DNA of 64,000 nucleotides from Avena insularis (Eukaryota > Streptophyta > Magnoliopsida > Poales > Poaceae). A model generated the notes under the pieces. The model ran no database searches and had not been told where the DNA came from. It saw nothing but the letters and a program-made list of their open reading frames with translations. Location: assembly GCA_023614405.1 (NCBI GenBank), contig CM042686.1, positions 348,634,329-348,698,328 of the forward strand, written 5' to 3'. The translations under genes were made by a program, and so were the position numbers. This document shows positions 11,701 through 24,366 of the stretch, in pieces; the stretch's first letter is position 1; each line of letters begins with the position of its first letter.

Positions 11701-12705
11701 GAGGCATGAGCCTTAACCCTTTTATAAAACTGATGGTTGGATTTAGATGTGATACCATTCCAAATTTACCTTACAACCACACTACCTGAATAGGGTAAGG
11801 CCTAGCTGGAAATTTATATGCATTAGTATTAGTTCCCTCGCGGGAGAGGTTTGAGCTGAGGCTACCTCTCATGATGTCCACCTATGCAGTGCCCAAGATG
11901 ACTGATGGTCATGGTTGGGAGGCCATGCTCATAGGAGAGGTGCTTATACTAGGGTGTGTAAAGGGAAGGTTATGTTTGATTATCTGCATACTAAATATGA
12001 TGATTCAGGGTTATCCCTGATAGATGTATTGAATTTTGTGGTGAAAGTGTACCACCTCTGCAGAGTGTCAAACTATTCGAATAGCTGCGCCCACGGTTAT
12101 GGACAGTTGGATTGGCCATACTGTTTCGTTGTCAGATGTTTTCTAAATAACTTGAAATGAAGAATGAATCTTGACTTGACCACAACATGGTTGTGTTTAT
12201 GACAGTAGCTCCCCAACTTAAGTGATTCTAGAATTTATTTTATCTTTGTTTGCTTCAAAACTCAGCTTAGGTTTCAAACTTAACTTTATAGTTAAACTTA
12301 GATTTAGCACTTTAACTTAGAACTATAGTACCTGTTAATAGTAGTTTGCGAGTACTTAAAGAGTACTCATGGATTTTGTCCCTGGCTATTCTCATGGCTA
12401 GACTATGAAGGAGACTATCAAGATGATGGCCAGTAGGATGGCTATGATAACTAGGACTATCTGCCTTCATCAGCATTGCCTGTGCCCCTGAAGATGGACC
12501 CCACCGCTACGCTTTATCTTTATTTCCGCTGCTTGTTGTATTAAGACTGGATCATGAGATCCTTATTTGTGTAAGACCTTATGTATGGTTTGTAATGGAT
12601 GATGTACTGTGATATCCAATCCGTTATGTCTCACAAAAATGGTAATCCTGGGATTGCGAGGTATGGCATAACGGGCATCTGGGATTAAAAATCCAGGTGT
12701 TGACA
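8799..12705 (+). repeat. E1 3' LTR (complete, 3907 bp)
   Basis: It starts TGTAACATCCC and ends GTGTTGACA, with short inverted ends (TGT/ACA). It matches the visible part of the 5' LTR with scattered substitutions and small gaps. A GC-rich block at 9470-10500 holds the core promoter region (TATA 10058-10064). No coding content is supported. Confidence 0.93.
10058..10064 (+). promoter_or_regulatory. TATA box of E1 3' LTR
   Basis: TATATAA, conserved with 342-348. From a 3' LTR it could drive read-out into flanking sequence, here into E2 in antisense. Confidence 0.5.
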
Positions 12706-15700
12706 TAACCCTGAATCATCATACTTGGTATGCGGATAATCACTCCTAAGCTTTCAATTACACACCCTAGTATAGGCACCTCCCCTATGAGCTTGGCCTC
12801 CCAGCCATGGCCGTCTGCCATCCTGGGAACTACATAGGTGGACATTCATCTTCACAAGGTAGCCTCAGCTCAACCTCTTTTCGCAAGGGAACCCATACTA
12901 AGGCATATAAGCTTCCAGTTAATCCCTACCCAACTCAGATATTGTGGTTGTACGGTAAATGTTGGAATGGTATCGCATCCGAACCAAACCATTAGTTTTT
13001 GTCAAAGTCAAGGCACCTGCCTTATTCAGTTTCATCATCAAACCATTGTGTTTCATAACACATGTCAAAACTTTTCAATAGAATTATTCATCATTCCAAG
13101 GTTTTCATAATCATTTTCTCCAAGTGTTCCCATCTAAAGTGATCAGGTTTAGTTTAGCATTAGCCACGTTTAATGAGAGTATAACTATTGAGGGGGGTGG
13201 GGGTAATCAAATGTAGTTACCCAAGACTAGTTCTATGATCTTGATGGTATCGATTCTATTTTCCACTAATCTCAATTAATTAATTAGGTAAGAAACTTTG
13301 GTAAAGGGTAAAAGAATAAAGCTTGCAAGTAAAACTTGGAATTGGTATAATCAAGATTACATAACCAAGCATGCCTAGTGCATCTTGCAAAGGTTAGCTT
13401 GCATGGATGGCTTGCATTAGTTAGCTTGCCTTGAGTAGTGCAGTTGTTGAAGTTCTCTTCTTCCTCCTCGTAGTATTCCTCCACGTCGTAGACCGGGTCG
13501 GTACTAGCGTCTATAAAGCAATATGAGGTACACAATCACCAAACAATACTTAGCTATTTCTATTTAGCACACAAGGTCTAACACTAGATGATCTAGTACC
13601 ATATCAACATCACATGAAATATTGACATATTATTATTTATCTTATTTTGTAAAAGTAATTTCTACTCATTGAAAAATACCTAAGATTTAATATCCTCCAA
13701 TTAGAATATGGGATCATGTTGACACATGTCATCACCATGTATTCCAATACTTGGGAATGGGATTTAAAGTGGTGGTCATATATTACAAGTTTTAATATTG
13801 CTATTTAATAATATTAAAGTGACTAGAAATGCCTATATAGCATTCTTTTAGTACTAGTCCAATATTAATATATGTAAAACCAAATCTTTTTACATATTCA
13901 GATAGAGCATAGCAAATGTGATTTTTGAGAGTTGGAAACAACTCAAAAGCATTTATGGTTGATTTTATAAAAATGTTTGAAGTTGTAAAAGTCTCTGTCT
14001 TGTTATTTTTACTATAGGTGATATATAATTTCAAATGGTTTGAATCCAACGGGAGTGTGTAGATATTTTCAATACCTTTCTAACAAAATTGGAATCATGC
14101 ATTTTGGTTAACTAAATTTCTCCGAATACAATTTTGAATCTACTGACAGAATAGGATTTTTAATTAAATGGAAAATTCTATTTGAATCACTAGGCTATGC
14201 GCGGGAACGAACATGGCCCGGCCCAACTGCACAACGCGCACGCAGTGGGCTGCTTACAGGTTGGTCCCACGCGTCAGCGACAGTATCTAAACGAAACAGT
14301 ATTAGCTATTCTAAGCCACACTATTAGAACGAGATCGACGGCTGAGCGTCGTCATCTTCGGTGAACGACGCACGGGGGATTCTAAACCTAGCGCCAAAGT
14401 GAGGGTCGTCGGAGGCTTACCAGGGCTCCAGCTAGGTCCGGCGATGGGGGCGAACAAGCTGGTCGACGACAGCGAATCGAATGGTGGTCGTGGCGGCTCC
14501 TGGGGTGGCTCCAATCAACGACGCCCTTCCTTCACTGCAGCGGCAGGCTCTGGCGAAATTCTCACAATGTGGTGCTCGCCTTGCTCCGAGAAAGGGTCAG
14601 GGGTGTTTTTGAGGGAGAGGAGAGTCGAATGGTGTGCCGTTTGAGGCTAGGGAGGGTCCTATTTATACACCGGTGAGAGGGGCAGTGCGGCATGGCTCTG
14701 GATCGTCAGTGACGTTGCTACAGGGCGCTATAGGCATGGTGGAGGGCATAAGTTGACGCGGTGGTCTGCGGTCATCATCATGCTCATAGTGGCACGGCGA
14801 GGCACGGTCTTAAACGGTCGGGAGACGTCCGTGCTCTATGCAGGTATGGCGGTGTTCGTCATGGAGTACGGTGGTCACGGGGCACGTGGAAATGAATGGT
14901 CGTATCTGGGAGGTCGCTGGTGACACGGTGGGTGCGGGTACGTGCGGAGAGAGCGAGGCGGAGTGTGGCTGCACGGGAGTGGCTTGGTGCTCTAGCGTGC
15001 GCTTGGCATGGTGGACAGAGGAGAGTGGCATGGCTGTGCTGGCTTCTTTGCTGCTTGTCATTGGTGAAGGGGTGGACAGAGGGGTGCGGTGAGGTCAGGC
15101 CTATCTTCTAGTGTTCGTGGTAGAGGACGGCGCGGGCTGTGGCGTCGTGTCCATGATCGACCGGCATAACACGCTCGGGTACGGGCGACACTGGTGCAAA
15201 CGGCAAAGGAGAGAGCCTCCACTGCACGGCTGTGTACTAGGAGTGATCATGGGGTAGTTATGGAGTTTAATTGGGTACAAATGGTGAGCAATTGATTGAT
15301 CACAAACAGTAGATAGTTGGTAAGTTGTACTCTGTCTACTAAGTGCTCGATCAAGTGGCCGCATGAGCTAAACCTTTGAATTTTCAAATGATTTTTGGTG
15401 GGTGGGCTGGTCACATGCTTCGGTGTCTCTGGTTGCTGGGATTTGTCAAGTGGTTCTGGTTTGAGTGGTTTTTGTAAAATGGTGATCTAGGTACCTACAC
15501 TTTATTCCATTTTGCAATGTCTCTCAAATAGTGTTTGAATTTGTTTTTTATGTTTGTAAAGTTCATTTGTGTTCATTTCACTTGGTCTAGCAAGGGGAGA
15601 AAAGAAGTAGAATTGTTTCTGTTGGAAATCATTTACTAGAGATGCCCAAAGTGGGCTAGTGGTTAATGTTGGCCAAAATGACCATTTGATCATATGCTTC

Positions 15701-15934
15701 CTATATTGATTTGCTTTTGATTTGTTTTTGTTTGGTTTTGACCTAGATGATGTGGTTTTCATCTTTAAACTACTCCTTATCATTTATAGCAATCAAACAT
15801 GGCATGGTAAGCATTCATGCATTAATAGGAAACACACATGTATTCATATGGGTTTAAGAATAAAAGTTTTTGTTAACCCTAAACTTGGGTGATTAGAACT
15901 TGATAATCTTGTTTAATATTTTCGAGATGTTACA
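12706..15934 (-). repeat. E2 3' LTR, truncated at the E1 insertion
   Basis: Matches 22402-25635 closely over its whole length (3229 versus 3234 bp). It ends on plus as GATGTTACA, the reverse of the LTR start. The GC-rich promoter block lies at 14200-15200, with TATAAATA on minus at 14660-14667. Confidence 0.92.
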
Positions 15935-15950
15935 AACCTTCCCTCCTTAA
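15935..15950 (-). other. E2 polypurine tract
   Basis: On minus this reads TTAAGGAGGGAAGGTT and abuts the 3' LTR, corresponding to 8785-8798 of E1. Confidence 0.82.
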
Positions 15951-15953
15951 ACA

Positions 15954-15972
15954 GAATCTCATCCCGAGATTC
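15954..15972 (-). promoter_or_regulatory. Stem-loop upstream of E2 polypurine tract
   Basis: On minus the arms are GAATCTCG and TGAGATTC around GGA: seven Watson-Crick pairs and one G:T. Same place and form as 8761-8779. Confidence 0.6.
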
Positions 15973-15980
15973 AAGAAAAA

Positions 15981-17560
15981 CTAGGAACTAAAGAGATTGA
16001 GAAACTCAGTCCTAATATAATCTTCTCGCTCCCATGTGGCTTCTTCTTCGGTATGGTTACTCCACTGGATCTTTAGAAACTTGATACTTCTGGTCCGGGT
16101 GGTTCTGAAAGCTTCTTCCGAAATACGAATGGGTACTTTACGATAAGTTAGATCCCTGTTGATATCTATGGCTCTGTGATCGATGTTCTTGAAAACTTCG
16201 GTCTTTTCCGGAACTTCTAGGCATTTCCTAAGTAATGATATATGGAACACGTCATGTACGGTTGACATCTCTTCAGGCAGTTCCAGCTGATAGGATACTT
16301 CTCCTCGGTGACTTAAAATCTTGAAAGGTCCATTATACCTGGGGGCAAGCTTCCCTTTCAGTTGAAAAGGCTGCATTCCTTTCAAGGGTGATACCTTGAG
16401 ATACACAAAATCTCCGACATTGAAGGTCAGGTCTCGATGTCTTTTATCCGCATAATTCTTATGTCTGGATTAGGCGGTCTTGAGGTGTTCACGGATCTTG
16501 TGAACCTTCTCTTAGGCTTCTCGTAGGATATCTGGTCTGAATATCTGACTCTCTCCTACTTGCGACCAATTCAGGGGGGTACGGAACTTTCTTCCATTTA
16601 AAAATTCAAATGGGGCCATTTGCAAACTGGCTTGATAACTGTTGTTGTATGAGAACTCTGCGAAAGGTAGACAATCTTCCCATTTAGATCCATATTCTAA
16701 CACACATGCTCTCAGCATATCTTCTAGTATCTGGTTTACTCTTTCTATTTGTCTGTCGGTTTGCGGGTGATAAGTTGTGCTGAAGTTTAGTTTGGTTCCT
16801 AATCCTTTTTGGACTTTCTTCCAGAACCATGAGGTAAACTGGGTTCCTCGATCTCACACAATGGTCTTGGGGGTTCCATGCAGACTGACTATTCTATCAA
16901 TGTATAACTCTGCTAGCCTCGAGCTTTGATAGGTGGTCTTGACGGGTATGAAATGAGCTACTTTGGACAGTCTATCTACTATGACCCAAATAGAACCATT
17001 TCCCCTACTAGATGTAGGTAAACCGGTGATGAAATCCATTCCAATAGAATCCCATTTCCATTCTGGAATTTGCAATGGTTGCAAAATTCCTGCGCTTTGC
17101 TGATGTTCCGCTTTGACTCTCTAACAGATATCACACTTGGCTATATAGCTTCCGACTTCTCTCTTCATTTTATGCCACCAAAATTGCTCCTTCAAGTCTT
17201 GATACATCTTGGTTCCTCCCAGGTGAATAGAATAAATGGTATCATGGGCTTCCTGCATAATGACTTGTTTCAACTCTGAATCTGCTAGCACACAGATACG
17301 TCGTTTATACCATAGAATTCCTTCTTCATATTTTATGAATCCGGGTACCTTCCCTGTACCGATACGATGTTTAATTCCATCAATAATGGCATTTCCTTTC
17401 TGAGCTTCCTTTATTTGACTGATCAAAGTGGGTTGAAGTTCTATACTGGCTAGAAATCCTTTGCTAACTAGCTCCATTCTAAAATTCTCCAACTCCTCAT
17501 GCAAACTTGCCTGGTCTTCCTTAATCAGGGTGTTTAGCCTACACGGTTCTACTAAGAGCA
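15981..17560 (-). pseudogene. pol: E2 integrase with chromodomain, broken
   Basis: Reading down from 17560: HHCC zinc region ending in CDIC, then TAG at 17121-17123; catalytic core with GMDFITGLP, cut by TGA at 16854-16856 at the residue before the second Asp; Glu of the triad in the sequence ERVNQ near 16730-16745; stops at 16512-16514 and about 16470-16472; C-terminal module (RYNGPFKIL); chromodomain in 16150-15981 with IQWSNHTEEEATWE. All pieces after the zinc region lie in one frame, so the damage is mainly nonsense codons. A frameshift near 17550 separates it from RNase H. Confidence 0.9.
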
Positions 17561-18846
17561 TCCGCTACCACATTGGCCTTGCCGGGGTGATAGTGAATGT
17601 CAAGGTCATAATCCTTGATTAACTCTATGCATCTCCTTTGCCTCATATTCAGCTCCTTCTGGGTGAAAATATACTTCAGACTCTTGTGATCCAAATAAAT
17701 CTCACAGCGGTTACCCATGAGGTAATGACGCCATGTCTTCAAGGCTAAAATTACGGCTGCTAGTTGTAAGTCATGGGTAGGATAGTTTTGCTCATGTTGC
17801 TTCAAATGTCGGGACATATATGATATTACTTTGCCTTCTTGCATCAACACACATCCGAGACCAATCTTGGATGCATCACAATATACATCAAAATGCTTGG
17901 TGATATCGGGCATGATCAAAATTGGGGCTAAAATCAATCTCTTCTTGAGCTCTTGAAAGCTTGCTTCACATTTGTCTGTCCATTCAAACTTCTTATCTTT
18001 TTTCAATAGCTGGGTCATCGGCCTTGTGATGCTTGAAAATCCTCCAACAAAATTGCGGTAATATCCGGCTAATCCAAGAAATGTGCGGGCTTCGGTTTGA
18101 GTGGTTGGGGCTTTCCATTCTTCAACATCCTTAATCTTGGTGGAATCGACCGCAACTCCTCCCGCTGACAAGATAAGGCCTAGGAATCCTACTTCCTTTA
18201 ACCAGAACTCACATTTGCTAAACTTAGCATACAACTAATGCTCCCTAAGGGTTTCTAGGATGGTTCTTAGGTGCTGTTCATGGTATTCTTCTAACTTGGA
18301 GTAGATCAAAATGTCATCGATAAAAATAACGACAAACTTATCCAAGAAGTTCATAAAAATCTTATTCATGAGGTTCATGAAATAAGGAGGGGGCATTGGT
18401 TAATCCAAAGGACATGACATTGTACTCATACAATCCATATCGGATAGTGAAGGCGGTCTTTGGAATATCCGTTGCACGGATTTGGCACCAGTCAGTTGGT
18501 CAAATAGATCTTATATCTTTGGCAGTGGGTACTTGTTCTTGATGGTGACGTCATTCAGCTTCCAATAATCCGTACACAAATGGTTGGCACCATCCTTCTT
18601 ATCCACAAACAAAACAGGTGATATCCATGGTGATGCACTTGGTTGTATCAGATCTTTCCCCAGCATATCATCAAGTTGGTTCTTTAGCTCCACTAATTCA
18701 GATGGGTTGATACTATAGGGTCTCTGAGCTATGGGTCCGGTTCCGGGAACTAGTTCAATGATAAACTCGATATCCCGATCTGGGGGCATACCTGGCAATT
18801 CATCTGGGAACACATCAGGGTATTCACAGACTACTCTGACTTGGTC
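17539..18846 (-). pseudogene. pol: E2 reverse transcriptase and RNase H, broken
   Basis: The RT start ([11 protein letters not shown]) is near 18796 and the catalytic box FIDD at 18313-18324. A stop falls at 18511-18513. The segment 18240-18510 needs more than one frame change, and another stop stands at 18235-18237 before the thumb ([11 protein letters not shown]). RNase H follows ([13 protein letters not shown] near 17880) and ends at VADALSR near 17550. It is more damaged than the E1 copy. Confidence 0.9.
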
Positions 18847-19405
18847 TATGGTTGATTTGACTAAACTCTTGTTGCATTTGAATTGACAGGGTAGCGTCTC
18901 AGATACATGCTCTACTGATACTCCGGTGATACTGGTCATGGTTATGGCTTTCTTGGCACAGTCTATTAATCCTTGATGTTTCGACATCCAATCCATTCCT
19001 AGTACTACTTCCAAACCTTTGGTTCCAAGTAATATTAGATTGTCATAAAAATCTATTCCATGTATTCTGATAGGCACAACCTTGCAAAATTTTCTAGCTT
19101 TGGTGGTTCAACCAGGTATTTGAACTATCATAACATGTTTCAAATTTGTTGGTTGAATCTTACTAGTGCATGCAAATTCTTCTGTAACAAACGAGTGCGA
19201 TGCTCCATAATCAAACAACACTCTTGCAAGTACCGAGTTAACAGAAAACATACCCAGGACGACATCTGGCGCTTCCTGGGCTTCTTCCGCATTCATGTGG
19301 AATAGACGGCCGGTACGGTTGTGCGGGTTTCCTAGGGAAAATCTCTTTCCAAGCTAGACACGACGCTGTTGTTGGGCAGGTGTAGTGACATTGGGGGCTG
19401 CGGCA
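18847..19405 (-). pseudogene. pol: E2 protease region, broken and active-site altered
   Basis: The retropepsin triad reads Asp-Tyr-Gly (19212-19204) instead of Asp-Ser/Thr-Gly, in the context LFDYGASHSF, so even this part would not be expected to work. A stop follows at 19108-19110. The second half keeps [11 protein letters not shown] (about 18995). The frame before the start (MNAEEAQ, 19296) is broken relative to gag. Confidence 0.87.
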
Positions 19406-19408
19406 AGC

Positions 19409-20456
19409 TTCTTGGGGCACTCATTGGAGTAGTGACCCGTGACTCCACATTCAAAGCAAGTTATCATTGACTTGTCTTCCCCTGCGACAGGCACATCATT
19501 ACTTCCAGTCCTTGGGGCAGTATTTTTTTGTTGTTGTTGGACCTTGGCGGTGCACGATTGAAGTTATTGGGGTTGCCTAGGTTGTTGTTATGGCCTCCGG
19601 GCCTCAGGTTTCCTCCGCCACGATTGGGATAGTTCGGACGGGACATAGGGGTTCTATTGTTTCTTGGTGCAAATCCTGCAGACGGGTTGGGGTGCTACTT
19701 CAGGGTCTGGTGGGGTCTAGGTTGGTGCATCATATGACGCTTACGGTTCTCACTAGCTTGGCTGATATTTCCTTCCATCTGGATAGCAGAATCTACTAGA
19801 GCTTCTAGATCATCAAAGGGAATGTTGACTAACACTATCTGCATCTCATCATGCAGACCATTCAGGAATCTCTCCTTCTTCTTTGCTCCTGTGTCAATCT
19901 CATCAGGGGCATACCTAGCCACAGACAGGAATTTGTCACGGTATTCAACCATGGTCATTCTTCCCTGCTTCAGCTCCCTGAATTCATCCCTCATCCTCTT
20001 CATCAAACCTGGGGGCACATGGGTCCTGCTGAACTTGAGTTTGAATTCCTCCCAAGTCATCATCTGTCGTCCGTTCATGGTACGGGTGCTATTCCACCAT
20101 GATCTTGCATAACCTGCTAGATAGTGGGTGGCAAACAATACTTTCTCTGCGGCATCAACTCCTGTGACTTCTAAGTTGTTCTCCATGGTCTGCAGCCAGT
20201 CATCAGCATCCAAGGGCTCTTCTAATTTTCTAAACATAGGAGGATTGGTGTTTTGGAAGTTCTTGAGCTTGGATCCATGGTGATCCTAGTTTCCATGGCC
20301 TTGGTTGTTGTGTGCCATCTGGGAGATTTGTTTAAGAGTGGCTAGATTGGCTTGACGCTCGGCTCTACTGGCTTCACGGTCCGATACTAACATTTGTAGA
20401 ATCTGAAGCATTGGATACTGAGATGAGCTGCTTCCAGCGGGGTTTCCCCGAGTCAT
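19409..20456 (-). pseudogene. gag: E2 gag, broken
   Basis: Start at 20456 (MTRGNPAG). Stops at 20286-20288 and 19695-19697 and a frameshift near 19530 divide it. The gag core is recognisable (DADDWLQTMENN; ARSWWNS), followed by the basic Asn/Arg/Pro linker and one zinc knuckle CX2CX4HX4C at about 19412-19458. The parts lie in the same order as in E1. Confidence 0.88.
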
Positions 20457-20705
20457 ATGAAGATTGAGATAGATCATAAGACAAGAGGGAAATTTTATAT
20501 GGCTTAGGGGTATGGTTCAAAAAGATTTAAACTTTGAGTATGGCTAAGGTTTGAAAACCAACAACTCATTTTCAATCATTCATTCCAAGCACACAATACA
20601 AACACACACCACAACTACAAAGCAGATGGTTTTAAGAACCATTCTATCAAGCTACGATACAATGGGACCGGATACACTCACACCTACGATAGTACTCAGG
20701 TGCCA

Positions 20706-21492
20706 CTACTCATCATCAGAACCAGGGGTTTCTTCATGATCTATGAAGTCGGTGTCATCCTTGTCAGTGTGGAACTCCGTGGATGTCCTCCAGGTAGTCA
20801 TCATCATCATTGAGGTAAGAGTGGATATCCCCACGAATATCTTCACCTTCCTCTTCCTTCTCCTCCAACTGGATCTCCTAGTCATGGATGGCCTCCTCAA
20901 GGGTTGCCACCTTCTGACGAAAACAAGCAATGATGTGGTCATTCTTGTCACGCTGGCGACAAAGTGACTTGTGCTCCTTAGCGAGGATGGCGAGGGTTTG
21001 CTTCCTCTCAGCGGCGTGAGCGTGATTCTGGTTCGCGTAGGCAGGGGCGTTGCCCAACTCCTTCTAAGACTCGTGCAGCATGAAGTCAAGGTGATCCACG
21101 TGATACCTCAGCTCCGGATGTGTCGGAATGGCCAAAGGCTGTCCCATAGAGTCACGCCTTTCATAGTGGGTGAAACGGGTGCCATTGACATAATTGATGT
21201 TTTGTGCACACAGACGTGCAAGAGCTTCATGCATTGCACTGGCTAGTCCGTCTAGCCCGTTGTTCTCCCTCAAGCTGAATTGAATCTTCTCCGAAAGAGG
21301 TGGCTCCATTTTGCCTCTCAGATCCACAACTATCAACCACTGTAGTTCTCCTTCGGGCTGGTCATTGAGCTATGCTCCAAAGAACTTTGGGTGCGGGCGT
21401 TCTAGGAGCTCTGCTAGCTGGCTTAGGTCCCTCTCGAAGACAAGCTCTCCTCCGGTGCCCAACTGGTAGAACTTGTTGTACTCAACTTCCAT
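20706..21492 (-). pseudogene. E2 pre-gag ORF, homologue of E1 3221-3991, broken
   Basis: Begins MEVEYNKFYQLG at 21492, beside the primer site. Stops include 21064-21066 and a TAG at 20880-20878 that aligns with the TAG at 3833-3835 of E1 (followed in both by Glu-Val/Ile-Gln-Leu). A frameshift near 20770 separates the acidic end, which finishes DDE and a stop at 20706-20708. The coiled-coil middle and acidic tail are shared with E1. Function unknown; no known domain recognised. Confidence 0.68.
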
Positions 21493-21707
21493 CTATAAGC
21501 AATTATGATGAGTAAGTTAGTGAGGTTATCAAGTGTGTCAAGTTTTATGTAGAATTGTAAGAATTTTTTTGAGGAACATGTGAACTCCTTTTTGAAAGAA
21601 TCTCAAGGATAAGAGTGAGAATAGGTTTTCATAAATAGTCAGTTACTTTGTTTTGAAACTAGGTTTTTCAGACGTCCATTCTAAGTAGGGTCTCCTATGG
21701 TCAGGAT

Positions 21708-21720
21708 GGCTCTGATACCA
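21708..21720 (-). other. E2 primer-binding site (tRNA-iMet)
   Basis: Minus reads TGGTATCAGAGCC, the canonical initiator-Met primer site, three bases inside the 5' LTR end. Confidence 0.9.
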
Positions 21721-22887
21721 TCTTGTCAACTCCCAGATTTTTAAGTCCAGATGCCTGTTATGCCGTACATCATAATCCCAGGATTACCATTTTTGCGAGA
21801 CATAACAGAATTGGTACCATAGTACATCATCCATTACAAACTATAATAGTCTTACAAATAGTTGATCTCATGATCAAGTCTTAATACAAATCAGAGAAGC
21901 GGAAATAAACATAGTAGACACCATCTTCATGGTCACAGGCAATGCTGACGATGGGAGATGATCCTAGTTATCATAGACCTCATGATGTCCATTTTTTGGA
22001 TAGTCCTCCTCATAGTCTGGCCACGGGAATAGCTTGGGGCAAAGCCAAGAGTACTCTTTAAGTACTTGCAAACTACCAATAACACAAGTAAGGGAATACT
22101 CTGGGAATCTTAAGCTCTAGGTTTGTTTGCAAAAAGCCAGGTTTATTTCATAGGTACTTCAGAGTAAAGACCTAATTTAGTTCTCTAGATTACTTAAGTG
22201 GGACCTAGTTTTCATTTCCACAACCCTGTTGTGGTCAAGTCAAAGTCATTGTTCAAGTCACAAATCATTTTTAAAACATCTAACAACGGAATAGTATGGC
22301 CACTCCAACTGTGTATAACCGCAGACGCGGCTATTTGAATAGTTTGACACTCTGCAGAGGGGGTACACTTTCACCACAAGATTTGATACATCCGTTAGGG
22401 ATAACCCTGAATCATCATACTTGGTATCCGGATAATCAATCCTAACCTTTCAATTACACACCCTAGTATAGGCACCTCCCCTATGAGCTTGGCCTCCTAG
22501 CCATGGCCATCTGCCATCCTGGGAACTGCATAGGTGCACATTCATATTCACGAGGTAGCCTTAGCTCAACATTTTTCCACAAGGGAACCCATACTAAGGC
22601 ATATAAGCTTCTACTTAAGCCCTACCCAACTCAGGTATTGTGGCTGTACGGTAAATGTTGGAATGGTATTGCATCAGAACCCAACCATTAGTTTTTATCA
22701 AAGTCAAGGCACCTGCCTCATTAAGTTTCATCATCAAACCATTGTGTTTCATAACACATGTCAAAACATTTCAATAGAATGACTCATCATTCCAAGGTTT
22801 TAATAATCATTTTCTCCATGTGTTCCCATCTAAAGTGATCAGGTTTAGTTTAGCACTAGCCACTTTTAATGAGAGTATCACTATTGA

Positions 22888-22899
22888 GGGGGGGGGGGG
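22888..22899. repeat. Run of 12 G
   Basis: A homopolymer in the E2 5' LTR; the 3' LTR has GGGGGGTGGGGG at the matching place (about 13194). Its length may be affected by sequencing error. Confidence 0.6.
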
Positions 22900-24358
22900 C
22901 TAATCAAATGTAGTTACCCAAGACTAGTTCTATGATCTTGATGGTATCCATCCTATTTTCCACTAATCTCAATTAATTAACTAGGTAAGAAACTTTGGTA
23001 AAGGGTAAAAGAATAAAGCTTGCAAGTAAAACTTGGAATTGGTATAATCAAGATTGCATAACCAAGCATGCCTAGTGCATCTTGCAAAGGTTAGCTTGCA
23101 TAGATGGCTTGCATTAGTTAGCTTGCCTTGAGTAGTGCAGTTGTTGAAGTTATCTTCTTCCTCCTCGTAGTATTCCTCCTCGTCGTAGACTGGGTCGGTA
23201 CTAGCATCTATAAAGCAATATGAAGTACATAATCACCAAACAATACTTAGCTATTTCTATTTAGAACACAAGGGCTCACACTAGATGATCTAGTACCATC
23301 TCAATCATCACATGAAATATTGACATATTCTTATTTATCTTATTTTGGAAAATTAATTTCTACTCATTGAAAAATACCTAAGATTTAATATCCTCCAATT
23401 AGAATATGGGATCATGTTGACACATGTCATCACCACATATTCCAATACTTGGGAATGGGATTTAAAGTGGTGGTCGTATATTACAAGATTTAATATTGCT
23501 ATTTAATAATATTAAAGTGACTAGAAATGCCTATAAGCATTATATTAGTACTAGTCCAATATTAATATATGTAAAACCAAATCTTTTTACATATTCAGAT
23601 AGAGCATAGCAAATGTGATTTTTGAGAGTTGGAAACAACTGAAAAGCATTTATGGTTGATTTTATAAAAATGTTTGAAGTTGTAAAAGTCCCTGTCTTGT
23701 TATTTTTACTATAGGTGATCCATAATTTCAAATGGTTTGAATCCAATGGGAGTATGTAGATATTTTCAATACCTTTCTAACAAAATTGGAATCATACGTT
23801 TTGGTTAAGTAACTTTCTCTGAATTCAATTTTGAATCTATTGATAGAATATGATTTTTGATTAAATGGAAAAATTCTATTTGAATCGCTGGGCTATGCGC
23901 GGGAACGAACATGGGCCGGCCCAACTGCACAGCGTGCACGCAGCGGGCTGCTTACAGGTTGGTCCCACGCATTAGCAGCAGTATCTAAACGAAAAGGTAT
24001 CAGCTATTCTAAGCCACACGATTAGAACGAGATCGACCGCTGAGTGTCGTCGTCTCCGGTGAACGGCACGCGGGGGATTCTAAACCTAGCGCCATAGTGA
24101 GGGTCGTTGGAGGCTTACCAGGGCTTCAACTAGGTCCAGCGATGGGGGTGAACGATCTGGTCGATGACGGCAAGTCAAATGGTGGTCGTGGGGGCTCCTG
24201 GGGTGGCCCCAATCAACGACGCCCTTCCTTCATTGTAGGGGCGGGCTACGGAGAAATTCCGGTGATGTGGTGCTCGCCTTGCTCCGAGAAAAGGCCAGGG
24301 GTGTTTCTGAGGGAGAGGAGAGTCAAATGGTGTGCCATTTGAGGCTGGGAGAGGGTCC

Positions 24359-24366
24359 TATTTATA
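24359..24366 (-). promoter_or_regulatory. TATA box of E2 5' LTR
   Basis: TATAAATA on minus, in a GC-rich block, conserved at 14660-14667 of the 3' LTR. Confidence 0.55.

Larger units (their letters stand above)
1..12705 (+). mobile_element. E1: Tekay/Del-type Ty3/gypsy chromovirus, 5' end cut by window
   Basis: Full-length-type LTR retrotransposon except that its 5' LTR begins before the window. Order: partial LTR, initiator-Met primer site, pre-gag ORF, gag with zinc knuckle, protease, RT, RNase H, integrase, chromodomain, polypurine tract, 3.9 kb LTR. RT before integrase defines Ty3/gypsy; the C-terminal chromodomain, very long LTRs and iMet primer site fit the Tekay/Del clade. It sits in the 3' LTR of E2: after its last base, E2 LTR sequence resumes at a point matching 22402, and TAACC (12706-12710) is the likely target duplication, its partner lying outside the window. 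Coding frames carry several stops and shifts, so this copy is dead as a protein source. Confidence 0.93.

Noticed and set aside
14399..15364. Several frames on both strands in the E2 LTR GC-rich block (also 24097-25113)
   Set aside because: Overlapping chance frames in promoter-type GC-rich LTR sequence, present in both LTRs, without domains.
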